Below are positions 34,259 to 42,660 of a DNA stretch of 42,685 nucleotides, piece by piece (the stretch's first letter is position 1; every line of letters begins with the position of its first letter). The notes under the pieces are model-generated. The model made no database searches and was not told the origin of the DNA. It was given only the letters and a program-made list of their open reading frames with translations. This DNA comes from Eubacterium sp. (GTDB lineage Bacteria > Bacillota > Clostridia > Lachnospirales > Lachnospiraceae), in assembly GCA_024692605.1 (NCBI GenBank), contig JAILMQ010000037.1:1-42685 (forward strand), read 5' to 3'. The translations under genes were made by a program, and so were the position numbers.

Positions 34259-35883
34259 TGTATCGTATTATGATAGCAGATGATGAAGGAATCGCAATAG
34301 AGTCCTTCACCTATATGATCAGAGAAGAATTTGAAAATAATTGCATAATAGAATCCGCAAAAACCGGAAGAAGTGTAATAGAGCTTGCTGAAAGATTTCG
34401 CCCGGATATTGCACTTATGGATATAAGAATGCCGGGAATTAATGGAATCGATGCTATAAAGGAAATCAGAAAGAGAAATCCGGGAATTATTTTTATTATC
34501 ATTTCGGCATATGATAAGTTTGGTTATGCAAAGGATGCACTTAGTCTTGAGGTTATGGAATATCTTAATAAACCTGTGGACAAGAATGTATTTATTGAAA
34601 CCATCCGTAAGGCCATGATGAAGGTAGACAGTGAAAGGGAGAAGAGAACCCGGGAACTGGCTGTTCTTGAGAAGATGGAAGCTGTTACGCCAATTCTTGA
34701 AAACGGATTTGTTTATAATCTTCTTTTTCAGGATTACAGTGGAGAAAATATTGAAAACTACAAGAATCTTCTGGATATAGATACTAACTATGGATATATG
34801 ATAGCCCTTGAGTTTGGTGATGTTCAGGAGGACGGCAATCTGTCCAATGTGGTAGGTGCTTCCGTAAGACTTCAGACCATGTCCAGAGATCTGCGGGATA
34901 TAGTAAAGAGTTATATAAGTGGTATGGTTGGTTCTATAATGGCCAACAGAATAGCAATCTTTGTTCCTTATAAGAAGAAATCCGGTGATACTTCTTATGG
35001 TGAAAAGGATGAAAGAAACGAACTGAATTACAATGAAAGACTGGAAATCATAGATCTTACCAGAAATATGGTTCGCCGTCTGGACAGTCAGATGGATGCT
35101 GTTTTCAGAGCAGGTATCGGAACTGTGAGACCGCTGTCGGAACAAATGATTTCATATAATGAAGCTTTGGAATGTATCTCCCTGGGCTCCGGTCCTGTGG
35201 CCCATTCCGGAGATCTGGCTGTGGGCTGTGAGTATGAAGATAATTATCCCGTTGATTCGGAGCGGGCAATCTTTGAGGGTGTAAGAAAGGGAGAGGAAGT
35301 AACTACCATAAGCGCGGCTAATCATTTCTTCGACTGGATGGTGGATGATTATGATAATTACACGGATGATATCAAGCTGAAGACCCTTGAATTTGTTCTT
35401 CGTGCAGAAAGCATTGCCTACGGAATAAGCGGTGAAACCTATCGTTTCAGATCCCGTGAGGATTATCTTAAGTTTATAAATGGTGTTAATAACTACGAGG
35501 ACCTTCGCAAATGGTTTACAAGTAAGCTGGCAGAGGCCTGTCATGATGTTAAATGCCGTAAGGAAAATCGTTCCAACGGAATAATTGACCGGGCAAAGGA
35601 ATATATAATGAATAACTATCGAAAGGATATATCTCTTGATGATGTGTCCCGGGAGGTGGACATCAGTCCATATTATTTCAGTAAGCTGTTTAAAGAGGCT
35701 ACCGGAGATAATTTTATAGAATATCTTACCAACATCAGAATAGACAAGGCTAAGGAACTTCTGGATAATACTAATCTCAGTATGAAGGAGATATGTGTTC
35801 AGGTAGGTTATTCTAATCCTAATTATTTCAGCAGGATTTTTAAGAAAAATGTAGGAGTTACACCTACGGAGTATAAGGCATAG
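34258..35883 (+). CDS. YesN-type response regulator with AraC DNA-binding domain
   Basis: The 541-residue product has a REC domain (1 to about 118) with acidic pocket Asp8/Asp9, phospho-acceptor Asp55 (LMDIRMPG) and Lys in LNKPVDK. A long middle region of about 300 residues is not assigned. The C-terminal AraC/XylS domain (about 440-541) has two helix-turn-helix units (ISLDDVSREVDISPYYFSKL; EICVQVGYSNPNYFSRIFKK) and the usual VTPTEYKA end. The ATG overlaps the kinase stop by one base. The likely target is the chvE promoter, where an inverted repeat replaces a normal -35 box. Confidence 0.95.
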   Translation: MYRIMIADDEGIAIESFTYMIREEFENNCIIESAKTGRSVIELAERFRPDIALMDIRMPGINGIDAIKEIRKRNPGIIFIIISAYDKFGYAKDALSLEVMEYLNKPVDKNVFIETIRKAMMKVDSEREKRTRELAVLEKMEAVTPILENGFVYNLLFQDYSGENIENYKNLLDIDTNYGYMIALEFGDVQEDGNLSNVVGASVRLQTMSRDLRDIVKSYISGMVGSIMANRIAIFVPYKKKSGDTSYGEKDERNELNYNERLEIIDLTRNMVRRLDSQMDAVFRAGIGTVRPLSEQMISYNEALECISLGSGPVAHSGDLAVGCEYEDNYPVDSERAIFEGVRKGEEVTTISAANHFFDWMVDDYDNYTDDIKLKTLEFVLRAESIAYGISGETYRFRSREDYLKFINGVNNYEDLRKWFTSKLAEACHDVKCRKENRSNGIIDRAKEYIMNNYRKDISLDDVSREVDISPYYFSKLFKEATGDNFIEYLTNIRIDKAKELLDNTNLSMKEICVQVGYSNPNYFSRIFKKNVGVTPTEYKA

Positions 35884-35895
35884 GGGATGAAGAAA

Positions 35896-36978
35896 ATGTA
35901 CTGTTTTAATAGAAATAAAAAAATAATATCAATCCTTTCTTTGCTTTTATGCATTTGCATGCTTCTCACTTCCTGTGGAAAGGAACAGAAGCAGACGGTT
36001 CAGCAGGAGGAGAAGCCATCAGATAATCTTTTGATAGGGCTTTGTTTCGATTCATTTCTTATTGAAAGATGGCAGAGAGACTGTGATGTTTTTGTATCCT
36101 CAGTAAAAGAACAGGATCCGGAAGCAGAGGTAAATGTTCAGAACGCTAACGGAGATATAGAAACACAGAAATCCCAGATCAGATATCTGATAGAGAAGGG
36201 AGCGGATGTTCTTGTAATCGTATGCATAGATTCTGACGGGCTGGGGGATGTAATGAACGAAGCGAAGAATGCAGGAATTCCAGTAATAGCCTATGACAGA
36301 CTTATAAATAATTCCAATGTTGATCTTTATATCTCCTTTAATAATGAAAGAGTTGGAACCCTCATGGGACAGGCACTGGTGAATTCAGGTCTTGAGAATA
36401 ATAATGTACTTATGCTGTCGGGACCTACTGAGGACAGCAATGTTGCCTGGGTAGAAAAGGGCTTTAGAAAAGTAATGGAAGATAATTCCGTCACCATTAA
36501 AGACTGTTACCACGCTCCGGGATGGCGTTCAGAGCAGGCAGCGGAATATCTTGGAAATCATATTGAAGAACTGGATGATGTGGATGCCATAATGTGTGGA
36601 AATGATGATATAGCCACTACAGTATTCAGAACCCTGTCTGAGCGAAGGCTCGCGGGAAAGATAAAGACCGTGGGACAGGATGCTGATCTGGAGGCCTGTC
36701 AGAGAGTAGTTGAAGGTACTCAGGTCATGACAGTTTATAAGCCTGTTGAGAAACTTGCCCAGAATGCTGCCGAGTTTGCAATAATACTGGGTAACAATAA
36801 GAAACAGGAAATAAGTGAGCCGCTTGAAAATGTTAAGGACACTATATATGATGGAACCTTTGATGTTCCTTACTTCTATATAGACCCGGTTGCAGTAAAT
36901 AAGGATAATATAGATGATACTATTATAGCTTCCGGATTCCATACCCATGATGAAGTATATCTCTATGAGAATGAATAG
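35896..36978 (+). CDS. XylF-like sugar-binding lipoprotein
   Basis: The ATG at 35896 fits AGGGGATGA about 8 bases upstream better than the in-frame ATG at 35887. The product is about 360 residues with a lipoprotein signal (IISILSLLLCICMLLTSC). The mature part is a type I sugar-binding fold close to D-xylose-binding XylF: IGLCFDSFLIERWQRDCDVF, AGIPVIAYDRLINNSNVDLY, ISFNNERVGTLMGQ and AIMCGNDDIATTVFRTLSE. It follows the regulator by a few bases and is closed by a strong terminator, so it is expressed with the sensor genes rather than the transporter. It may supply ligand to the sensor or be a second receptor for the transporter. Confidence 0.88.
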   Translation: MYCFNRNKKIISILSLLLCICMLLTSCGKEQKQTVQQEEKPSDNLLIGLCFDSFLIERWQRDCDVFVSSVKEQDPEAEVNVQNANGDIETQKSQIRYLIEKGADVLVIVCIDSDGLGDVMNEAKNAGIPVIAYDRLINNSNVDLYISFNNERVGTLMGQALVNSGLENNNVLMLSGPTEDSNVAWVEKGFRKVMEDNSVTIKDCYHAPGWRSEQAAEYLGNHIEELDDVDAIMCGNDDIATTVFRTLSERRLAGKIKTVGQDADLEACQRVVEGTQVMTVYKPVEKLAQNAAEFAIILGNNKKQEISEPLENVKDTIYDGTFDVPYFYIDPVAVNKDNIDDTIIASGFHTHDEVYLYENE

Positions 36979-36998
36979 TATATTCTAAGTAAACTGTG

Positions 36999-37046
36999 AA
37001 TAGTAATATAAATAGTAATTAAAATAGTTAATAGTAATATAAATAG
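36999..37046 (+). repeat. 17-bp direct repeat before the terminator
   Basis: AATAGTAATATAAATAG occurs at 36999-37015 and 37030-37046, 31 bases apart. The second copy runs into the terminator stem. It looks like local duplication. Confidence 0.6.
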
Positions 37047-37097
37047 CACGATATTGTCATAAAAGTATAACTAATGACAATATCGTGCTATTTTTTT
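37041..37097 (+). terminator. Strong terminator ending the sensor operon
   Basis: A 20-bp perfect inverted repeat (37041-37060 with 37074-37093; AAATAGCACG... / ...CGTGCTATTT) with a 13-base loop runs into a T tract. It separates the sensor operon from the transporter operon. Confidence 0.9.
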
Positions 37098-37136
37098 AGG
37101 AAATAATGTTCACATTTTTTTGATAAATGTCAAAAA

Positions 37137-37181
37137 TTGAAAGATAGTTGCAACCAATTGCTATTTTCAAGGTGCTATACT
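37137..37181 (+). promoter_or_regulatory. chvE promoter with candidate activator site
   Basis: TATACT (37176-37181) has an extended -10 (TGC before it), but no -35 box lies at the right distance. Instead an imperfect inverted repeat, TTGAAAGATAG (37137-37147) and CTATTTTCAA (37161-37170), covers that place. This fits a promoter that needs an activator, presumably the AraC-type regulator encoded at 34258. Confidence 0.55.
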
Positions 37182-37185
37182 CAAT

Positions 37186-37220
37186 TTGTCGAAAGGAGAA
37201 AGGGATTTGAATTTCGACAA
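37186..37220 (+). promoter_or_regulatory. Hairpin at the 5' end of the chvE transcript
   Basis: TTGTCGAAA (37186-37194) and TTTCGACAA (37212-37220) form a 9-bp perfect stem with a 17-base loop holding GGAG. It would lie at the very start of the mRNA and could stabilise it. Confidence 0.6.
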
Positions 37221-37230
37221 GGTTTTGTAA
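37207..37230 (+). CDS. Possible 7-codon leader ORF before chvE
   Basis: TTG (37207) opens a short frame, MNFDKVL then TAA, with AAAGGAG 8 bases upstream. It overlaps the 3' arm of the leader hairpin, so its translation would disturb that stem. Coding is not proven. Confidence 0.25.
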   Translation: MNFDKVL

Positions 37231-37273
37231 CTAATATTAAACATAATAAAAAGAAAATAGGAGGTTTTTAAGT

Positions 37274-38407
37274 ATGTTTAAAAGAAAATTAGTTGCGCTT
37301 ATGCTTGGTACAGCATTGGCAGCAAGTATGCTCACAGGTTGTGGAAGTGGATCAACATCTTCTTCAGATCAGACAGAAACTACAGAGGCAGCAGCTTCAT
37401 CAGATTCAGCTGATACAGCTGATTCAGGCGACAAGAAAGTCGGCGTTTCAATGCCTACTAAGGATCTCCAGAGATGGAATCAGGATGGAGACAACATGAA
37501 GAAAGAGTTCGAAGCAGCAGGATATGAAGTTGATCTTCAGTATGCTTCAAACGATGTTCAGACACAGCTTTCACAGGTAGAGAACATGATCTCAGGTGGA
37601 TGCGACGTTCTCGTTATCGCAGCTATCGAAGGTTCATCACTTGGTGAGGCACTTGATATGGCTAAGGAATCCAACATTCCGGTTATCGCTTATGACCGTC
37701 TGCTTATGGATTCAGATGCAGTTTCCTACTATGCAACATTTGATAACTACATGGTAGGTACAGTTCAGGGTACATATGTAAAAGATACACTTGATCTCGA
37801 CAATGCTGAAGGTCCTTTCAACATCGAGTTCACAGCCGGTGACCCTGGTGACAACAATGCTGGTTTCTTCTTCAACGGTGCTTATGATGTTCTTAAGCCT
37901 TACATCGAGTCAGGAAAGCTCAATGTAGTTTCAGGACAGAAGACATTTGACGAAGTTGCAACACCTGCATGGGCTACAGAGACAGCTCAGTCAAGAGCAG
38001 AGAACATCCTTTCATCTAACTATGCAGATGGAACAAACATCGACGTATGGCTTTGCTCAAACGACTCAACAGCACTTGGCGTAGAGAATGCACTTGCAGC
38101 TAACTACAATGGTAACTATCCAATCATCACTGGTCAGGACTGTGATATCGAGAATACAAAGAACATGATCGCTGGAAAGCAGTCAATGTCAGTATTCAAG
38201 GATACACGTACACTTGCAAGCCAGGTTGTTAAGATGGTTGGTCAGATTCTTAACGGTGAGACAGTTGATGTTAACGATACAGATACATATAACAACAACG
38301 TTATAACAGTTCCTTCATACCTTTGCGAGCCTGTATTCGCAGACGCAAACAACTATAAGGAAATCCTTATCGACTCTGGATATTACACAGAGGATCAGCT
38401 TAAATAA
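37274..38407 (+). CDS. chvE: ChvE-like multiple-monosaccharide-binding lipoprotein
   Basis: The 377-residue product has a lipoprotein signal (LMLGTALAASMLTGC), a Ser/Thr/Ala/Asp-rich linker and a ChvE-type sugar-binding fold: VGVSMPTKDLQRWNQDGDNM, NIPVIAYDRLLMDSDAVSYY, FTAGDPGDNNAGFFFNGAYD, WLCSNDSTALGVENAL and ITGQDCDIENTKNMI. Known relatives bind several aldoses and feed GguAB (MmsAB) importers. AGGAGG lies upstream of the ATG. Codon use is strongly biased (ACA, TCA, CTT, ATC), like rpsB and tsf, which points to high expression. A hairpin after the stop may favour this gene over the downstream transporter genes. Confidence 0.92.
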   Translation: MFKRKLVALMLGTALAASMLTGCGSGSTSSSDQTETTEAAASSDSADTADSGDKKVGVSMPTKDLQRWNQDGDNMKKEFEAAGYEVDLQYASNDVQTQLSQVENMISGGCDVLVIAAIEGSSLGEALDMAKESNIPVIAYDRLLMDSDAVSYYATFDNYMVGTVQGTYVKDTLDLDNAEGPFNIEFTAGDPGDNNAGFFFNGAYDVLKPYIESGKLNVVSGQKTFDEVATPAWATETAQSRAENILSSNYADGTNIDVWLCSNDSTALGVENALAANYNGNYPIITGQDCDIENTKNMIAGKQSMSVFKDTRTLASQVVKMVGQILNGETVDVNDTDTYNNNVITVPSYLCEPVFADANNYKEILIDSGYYTEDQLK

Positions 38408-38436
38408 TCCCAGTACTAATAGCACTTTTATTCCTA

Positions 38437-38465
38437 GGATAGGCGGGAAGATTTCCCGTCTATCC
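38437..38465 (+). promoter_or_regulatory. Stable hairpin between chvE and the ATPase gene
   Basis: GGATAGGCGGGAA (38437-38449) pairs with TTCCCGTCTATCC (38453-38465) around a 3-base loop: 13 pairs, one G-U. No T tract follows, so it probably stabilises the chvE message or halts only part of transcription. Confidence 0.7.
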
Positions 38466-38486
38466 TTAAATAAAGGAAAAATACAA

Positions 38487-38611
38487 ATCAGTAAATCTAA
38501 AAAAATCAGATCAGTAAATCATAAATATCATATTAATCAGTAAATCAAAATTAGTTTTAATCAGTAAATCAGATAATAATTCAGTAAAATCAGTAATTTA
38601 GTAAGTCAGTA
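38487..38611 (+). repeat. Array of ATCAGTAAATC direct repeats
   Basis: ATCAGTAAATC occurs exactly at 38487, 38510, 38536 and 38560 (steps of 23, 26 and 24 bases), followed by degenerate copies around 38580, 38589 and 38606. The spacers are unrelated AT-rich sequence. The array fills the leader of the ATPase gene. Confidence 0.75.
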
Positions 38612-38647
38612 ATGTAAAAAATCTATTTAAGGAATGGAGGGATAATT

Positions 38648-40192
38648 TTGGCTAAGATATTGCTTGAAATGAAGAATATCACCAAAACCTTCCCGGGTGT
38701 AAAAGCCCTTGATAATGTCAACTTCCAGGTAGAAGAGGGAGAAATCCACGCCCTGGTAGGTGAGAACGGTGCCGGAAAAAGTACACTTATGAATGTTCTT
38801 TCAGGAATATATCCGTTTGGAAGCTATGAAGGCGATATTGTCTACAATGGGGAGGTTTGTCAGTTTCAGACTATCAGAGATTCTGAAAGCAAGGGAATCG
38901 TTATTATACACCAGGAACTGGCGCTTGTTCCGCAGATGTCCATAGGAGAGAATATGTTCCTTGGAAATGAGCGAGGCAAGAAAAATGCAATCAATTGGAA
39001 TGAAACTTACGGAGAGGCTGACAAGTACCTTAAAATGGTAGGACTTTCAGAATCCTCCCGTGTTCTTATAAAAGATATCGGAACCGGTAAACAGCAGCTT
39101 GTTGAGATTGCAAAGGCTCTGGCAAAGAATGCAAAGCTTCTTATTCTTGATGAGCCTACATCATCTCTTAATGAAACAGATTCAAGAGCACTTCTGGATC
39201 TTATGCTGGAGTTCAAGAAGCAGGGTATGACTATGATCATCATTACCCATAAGCTGAATGAGGTTGTTTACGTAGCCGATAAGATCACTGTTGTTCGTGA
39301 TGGCTCCACAGTAGAAACTCTGGACTGTCATTCAATGCAGATTGATGAAGACAGAATCATAAAGGGAATGGTTGGTCGTGAGATCACAGATCGTTTCCCT
39401 AAGAGATCCGGTGTTGAAATCGGAGATGTAAATATGGAAGTAAAGGACTGGACAGTTTATCATCCACTTTACTCCGGTCGAAAGGTTGTAGACAACGTTA
39501 ACTTTAATGTTAAGAAGGGTGAGGTTGTCGGTATCTATGGTCTCATGGGAGCAGGAAGAACAGAGCTTGCCATGAGTATATTCGGAAGATCCTATGGTGC
39601 GGATATACAGGGTACACTTTCTGTTAAAGGAAAGAACATGGTATTAAAGACACCGAGACAGGCTATCGATGCAAAGATTGCTTACGTAACTGAAGATAGA
39701 AAGGGTAATGGACTTGTTCTTTCAAATCCTATCAGAGTAAATACATCCCTTGCCAATATGAAGGGTATCAGCTCAAAGGGTGTTATTGATTCAGATAAGG
39801 AATATGCAGTTGCAGTAGAGTATAAGGACAAGCTGAAGACGAAAACACCTTCAGTTGAGCAGAACGTAGGTAACCTTTCCGGAGGTAATCAGCAGAAGGT
39901 TCTGCTGGCAAAATGGATGTTCACAGATCCGGATATTCTTATTCTCGACGAGCCTACCAGAGGTATTGATGTAGGCGCAAAGTACGAGATTTACTGTATC
40001 ATAAATGATCTTGTTGCAGCCGGAAAGTCGGTAGTCATGATTTCTTCAGAGCTTCCTGAGGTAATAGGAATGAGCGACAGGATCTATATCATGAATGAAG
40101 GAAAGATCGTTGGTGAAATGCCTTCATCTGAAGCGACACAGGAAAATATTATGGCCTGTATCTTACAATCTTCAAAAGGGGGTGATCAGTAG
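38648..40192 (+). CDS. mmsA: Multiple-monosaccharide ABC transporter ATP-binding protein
   Basis: The start is TTG (38648) with GGAGGG upstream. The 514-residue product carries two ABC domains, as in the sugar importers RbsA/XylG/GguA. The first has Walker [10 protein letters not shown], signature region [14 protein letters not shown] and Walker [12 protein letters not shown]; the second has a degenerate Walker A ([11 protein letters not shown]), signature LSGGNQQKV and Walker [13 protein letters not shown]. The overall sequence fits the GguA/MmsA subgroup. It overlaps the first permease gene by one base (TAGTG) and would energise the ChvE-linked importer. Confidence 0.94.
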   Translation: MAKILLEMKNITKTFPGVKALDNVNFQVEEGEIHALVGENGAGKSTLMNVLSGIYPFGSYEGDIVYNGEVCQFQTIRDSESKGIVIIHQELALVPQMSIGENMFLGNERGKKNAINWNETYGEADKYLKMVGLSESSRVLIKDIGTGKQQLVEIAKALAKNAKLLILDEPTSSLNETDSRALLDLMLEFKKQGMTMIIITHKLNEVVYVADKITVVRDGSTVETLDCHSMQIDEDRIIKGMVGREITDRFPKRSGVEIGDVNMEVKDWTVYHPLYSGRKVVDNVNFNVKKGEVVGIYGLMGAGRTELAMSIFGRSYGADIQGTLSVKGKNMVLKTPRQAIDAKIAYVTEDRKGNGLVLSNPIRVNTSLANMKGISSKGVIDSDKEYAVAVEYKDKLKTKTPSVEQNVGNLSGGNQQKVLLAKWMFTDPDILILDEPTRGIDVGAKYEIYCIINDLVAAGKSVVMISSELPEVIGMSDRIYIMNEGKIVGEMPSSEATQENIMACILQSSKGGDQ

Positions 40193-41358
40193 TGGAACTG
40201 AATGTAAAAGACGCTTTAAAGAAATATACAATGGTCATCGCTCTTATTGCGGTTATGATACTGTTCCAGATACTGACCCATGGAAGTATTCTTCTTCCTC
40301 AGAATGTCAACAATCTGATCAGCCAGAACGCTTATGTGTTCGTGCTTGCAGCAGGTATGCTGCTTTGTATCCTTACCGGTGGTAATATCGATCTTGCCTG
40401 CGGTTCCGTTGTCTGCTTTGTTGGTGGTATAGGCGCAGTGCTTATGGATAAAAACATAAATGTATGGGTAGCAGTAGCTGTTATGCTGGTAGGCGGACTT
40501 CTTGTAGGTTTATGGCAGGGCTTCTGGATTGCCTATATAAAGGTTCCGCCATTTATCGCAACCCTGGCAGGAATGTATGCCTTCAGAGGACTTTCAAATG
40601 TAGTTCTTCAGGGCTTCACAGTAGGTATCCGAAACACTACATTTCTCAATGTATTTGGTGGTGGAGCTGATTGCTACATCCCTGACGTATTCCATGGAAA
40701 GGGTATCAATATAACCTGTCTCCTTGTTGGAATCATCCTTGCTGCAGCTTATTTAGCTCTCATCATTAAGAACCGTGTGGCAGCAAAATCAAAGGGATAT
40801 GAGGTTGGTCCTCTCTATGCAGATATTGCAAAGATAGTTGCGGTTTCAGCAGCAGTGATCTGGTTCTTCTTTAAGCTTGCTAAGTATAAAGGAATACCTA
40901 CTTCACTTATATGGATAGGTCTTGTACTTCTTGCATATGCTTATATCACAGGTAACACAAGAATGGGACGTTACTTATACTCAGTCGGTGGTAATGAAAA
41001 AGCTACCAGACTTTCAGGTGTTGATTCCAGAAAGGTTTATCTGTTTGCTTATATCAACATGGGACTTATGTCCGGACTTGCAGGAATCCTTACAATCGCC
41101 AGAGCAACCCAGGCTCAGCCTACATTTGGTATGGGTTATGAGATGGATGCTATTGCAGCCTGCTTCATCGGTAGAGCAAGTGCATATGGTGGTGAAGGAA
41201 ATGTATTCGGTATCGTTATAGGTGCTCTTCTTATGGGTGTTATCAACATGGGTATGAGTATCATGGGTATCGAAGCTAACTATCAGAAGGTAGTTAAAGG
41301 TTTGGTTGTTCTTGTAGCTATCATCTTTGACATCATGTCAAACAGAAAGAAAAAGTAA
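40192..41358 (+). CDS. mmsB: Sugar ABC transporter permease, first copy
   Basis: The 388-residue integral membrane protein starts at GTG (40192) after AAGGGGGTGA. It has about ten membrane segments and the family blocks NVNNLISQNAYVFVLAAGML, TGGNIDLACGSVVCFVGGI, YIKVPPFIATLAGMYAFRG and SVGGNEKATRLSGVDSRKV. A charged loop near residue 200 (KSKGYEVGPLYADIAKIV) is typical of the GguB/MmsB subgroup. It is about half identical to the permease that follows, which suggests gene duplication. Confidence 0.93.
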   Translation: MELNVKDALKKYTMVIALIAVMILFQILTHGSILLPQNVNNLISQNAYVFVLAAGMLLCILTGGNIDLACGSVVCFVGGIGAVLMDKNINVWVAVAVMLVGGLLVGLWQGFWIAYIKVPPFIATLAGMYAFRGLSNVVLQGFTVGIRNTTFLNVFGGGADCYIPDVFHGKGINITCLLVGIILAAAYLALIIKNRVAAKSKGYEVGPLYADIAKIVAVSAAVIWFFFKLAKYKGIPTSLIWIGLVLLAYAYITGNTRMGRYLYSVGGNEKATRLSGVDSRKVYLFAYINMGLMSGLAGILTIARATQAQPTFGMGYEMDAIAACFIGRASAYGGEGNVFGIVIGALLMGVINMGMSIMGIEANYQKVVKGLVVLVAIIFDIMSNRKKK

Positions 41359-41374
41359 GGGAGGAGGATGAATC

Positions 41375-42550
41375 ATGGCTAAAAAATATGTTGATATACT
41401 TAAGAAAAATGCGATGCTTATCGTCCTTGTCCTGGTATATATTTTCTTCGTTATCATGACAAGCGGTGGAATGTTTGATCCAATGAACTTTAATGCACTT
41501 ATAACTCAGAATGCATACGTATTCGTTCTTGCAACAGGTATGCTGATGTGCATGCTTACAGGTGGTAACATCGACCTTTCATGTGGTTCCTTTGTATGCT
41601 TCCTGGGAGCAATCGGTGGAATTGTAATGACTACTAAGCAGATGGGCGCAGGAGTATCGATCGGAGTAATGCTTCTTATAGGTGTTATATATGGTTGTGT
41701 ACTTGGTTTCCTTATTGCATATGTAAATATCCCACCATGGATTGCAACACTTGCAGGTTATCTTGCATTCAGAGGCTGGGGAACAGCACTCCTTTCAGCC
41801 AACAGTACAACCGGTTCTATATCCTTTGCAGCAGAGAAAACATTCCTTAATATCTTCTCAGGAAAACTGTTTTCAACACCAGCCGGTCAGCTGAATATTG
41901 TATGTATTGTGGCAGGAATTGTATCTTGCGTGATAGTAGTAGCGGTTAATTTCCTGTCCAGAGCAAGAAAGATTAAAAAAGGTTACGAAGCTGAGTCATT
42001 AATATCAGTTATCATAAAGACTGCAATTGCAGTGGCAGCTATAATGCTTTTCGCTTACAAGCTTGCTCTTGCAGGTGGAATTCCTACAGTACTTGTATGG
42101 GTAGTTGCAATCGTTCTGATCTACAGCTTTATAACATCTAAAACAGTAGTTGGACGTTATTTCTACACAATCGGTGGAAACGCAGAAACAACAAGACTTT
42201 CAGGTGTTAACACTAAGATGATCATGTTCCTGGCATATCTCAATATGGCAGTACTTACAGCAATCACTACATTTATCGTAGCAGCAAGATTCCAGGCAGC
42301 TAACTCAACTGCAGGAACAAACTACGAGATGGATGCTATCGCAGCCTGCGTTGTAGGTGGAGTTTCAGCCTATGGTGGATCAGGTAAGATAATCGGTATG
42401 GTTATCGGTGCAACTCTTATCGGTGTTATCAACCTTGGAATGTCACTTACAGGTGTAGATGCCAACTGGCAGAAGATAGTTAAAGGTATCGTTCTTCTTG
42501 CAGCAGTAGTATTCGATATTGTAGCAGCAAAGAAGAATGCAACAAAATAG
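41375..42550 (+). CDS. mmsB: Sugar ABC transporter permease, second copy
   Basis: The 391-residue integral membrane protein starts at ATG (41375) with GGGAGGAGG upstream, 16 bases after the first permease. The blocks match its neighbour: NFNALITQNAYVFVLATGML, TGGNIDLSCGSFVCFLGAI, YVNIPPWIATLAGYLAFRG and TIGGNAETTRLSGVNTKMI. It has a similar loop (KKGYEAESLISVIIK). The two may form a heterodimer, whereas most importers of this type use one permease gene. No further gene is visible before the window ends. Confidence 0.93.
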   Translation: MAKKYVDILKKNAMLIVLVLVYIFFVIMTSGGMFDPMNFNALITQNAYVFVLATGMLMCMLTGGNIDLSCGSFVCFLGAIGGIVMTTKQMGAGVSIGVMLLIGVIYGCVLGFLIAYVNIPPWIATLAGYLAFRGWGTALLSANSTTGSISFAAEKTFLNIFSGKLFSTPAGQLNIVCIVAGIVSCVIVVAVNFLSRARKIKKGYEAESLISVIIKTAIAVAAIMLFAYKLALAGGIPTVLVWVVAIVLIYSFITSKTVVGRYFYTIGGNAETTRLSGVNTKMIMFLAYLNMAVLTAITTFIVAARFQAANSTAGTNYEMDAIAACVVGGVSAYGGSGKIIGMVIGATLIGVINLGMSLTGVDANWQKIVKGIVLLAAVVFDIVAAKKNATK

Positions 42551-42623
42551 TAAGGTTAAAATTAATATATAAACCCTCATATTTATTAAAAAGACTTCTT
42601 AAATACTTTTTTTCACATTCCGG

Positions 42624-42660
42624 CCGGTGGTCTGGTGGGACATCCCCATCATTCCACCGG
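42624..42660 (+). terminator. Two-tier hairpin after the transporter operon
   Basis: CCGGTGG (42624-42630) pairs with CCACCGG (42654-42660), and inside it TGGTGGG (42633-42639) pairs with CCCATCA (42645-42651), leaving a 5-base loop and small 2/2 internal loop. TCTTTG follows, a short T-rich run. It probably ends the operon. Confidence 0.65.

Noticed and set aside
34225-35145. Minus-strand frame of 306 residues
   Set aside because: It lies fully antisense to the response regulator and is rich in Ile, Ser, His and Cys without motifs, as expected of a shadow frame.
37041-37097. Terminal repeats of a small mobile element
   Set aside because: The 20-bp inverted repeat is separated by only 13 bases and followed by T residues, which fits a terminator.
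38487-38611. Reading the ATCAGTAAATC array as CRISPR
   Set aside because: Units are only 11 bases and spacers 12-15 bases, much shorter than CRISPR, and no cas gene is in the window.
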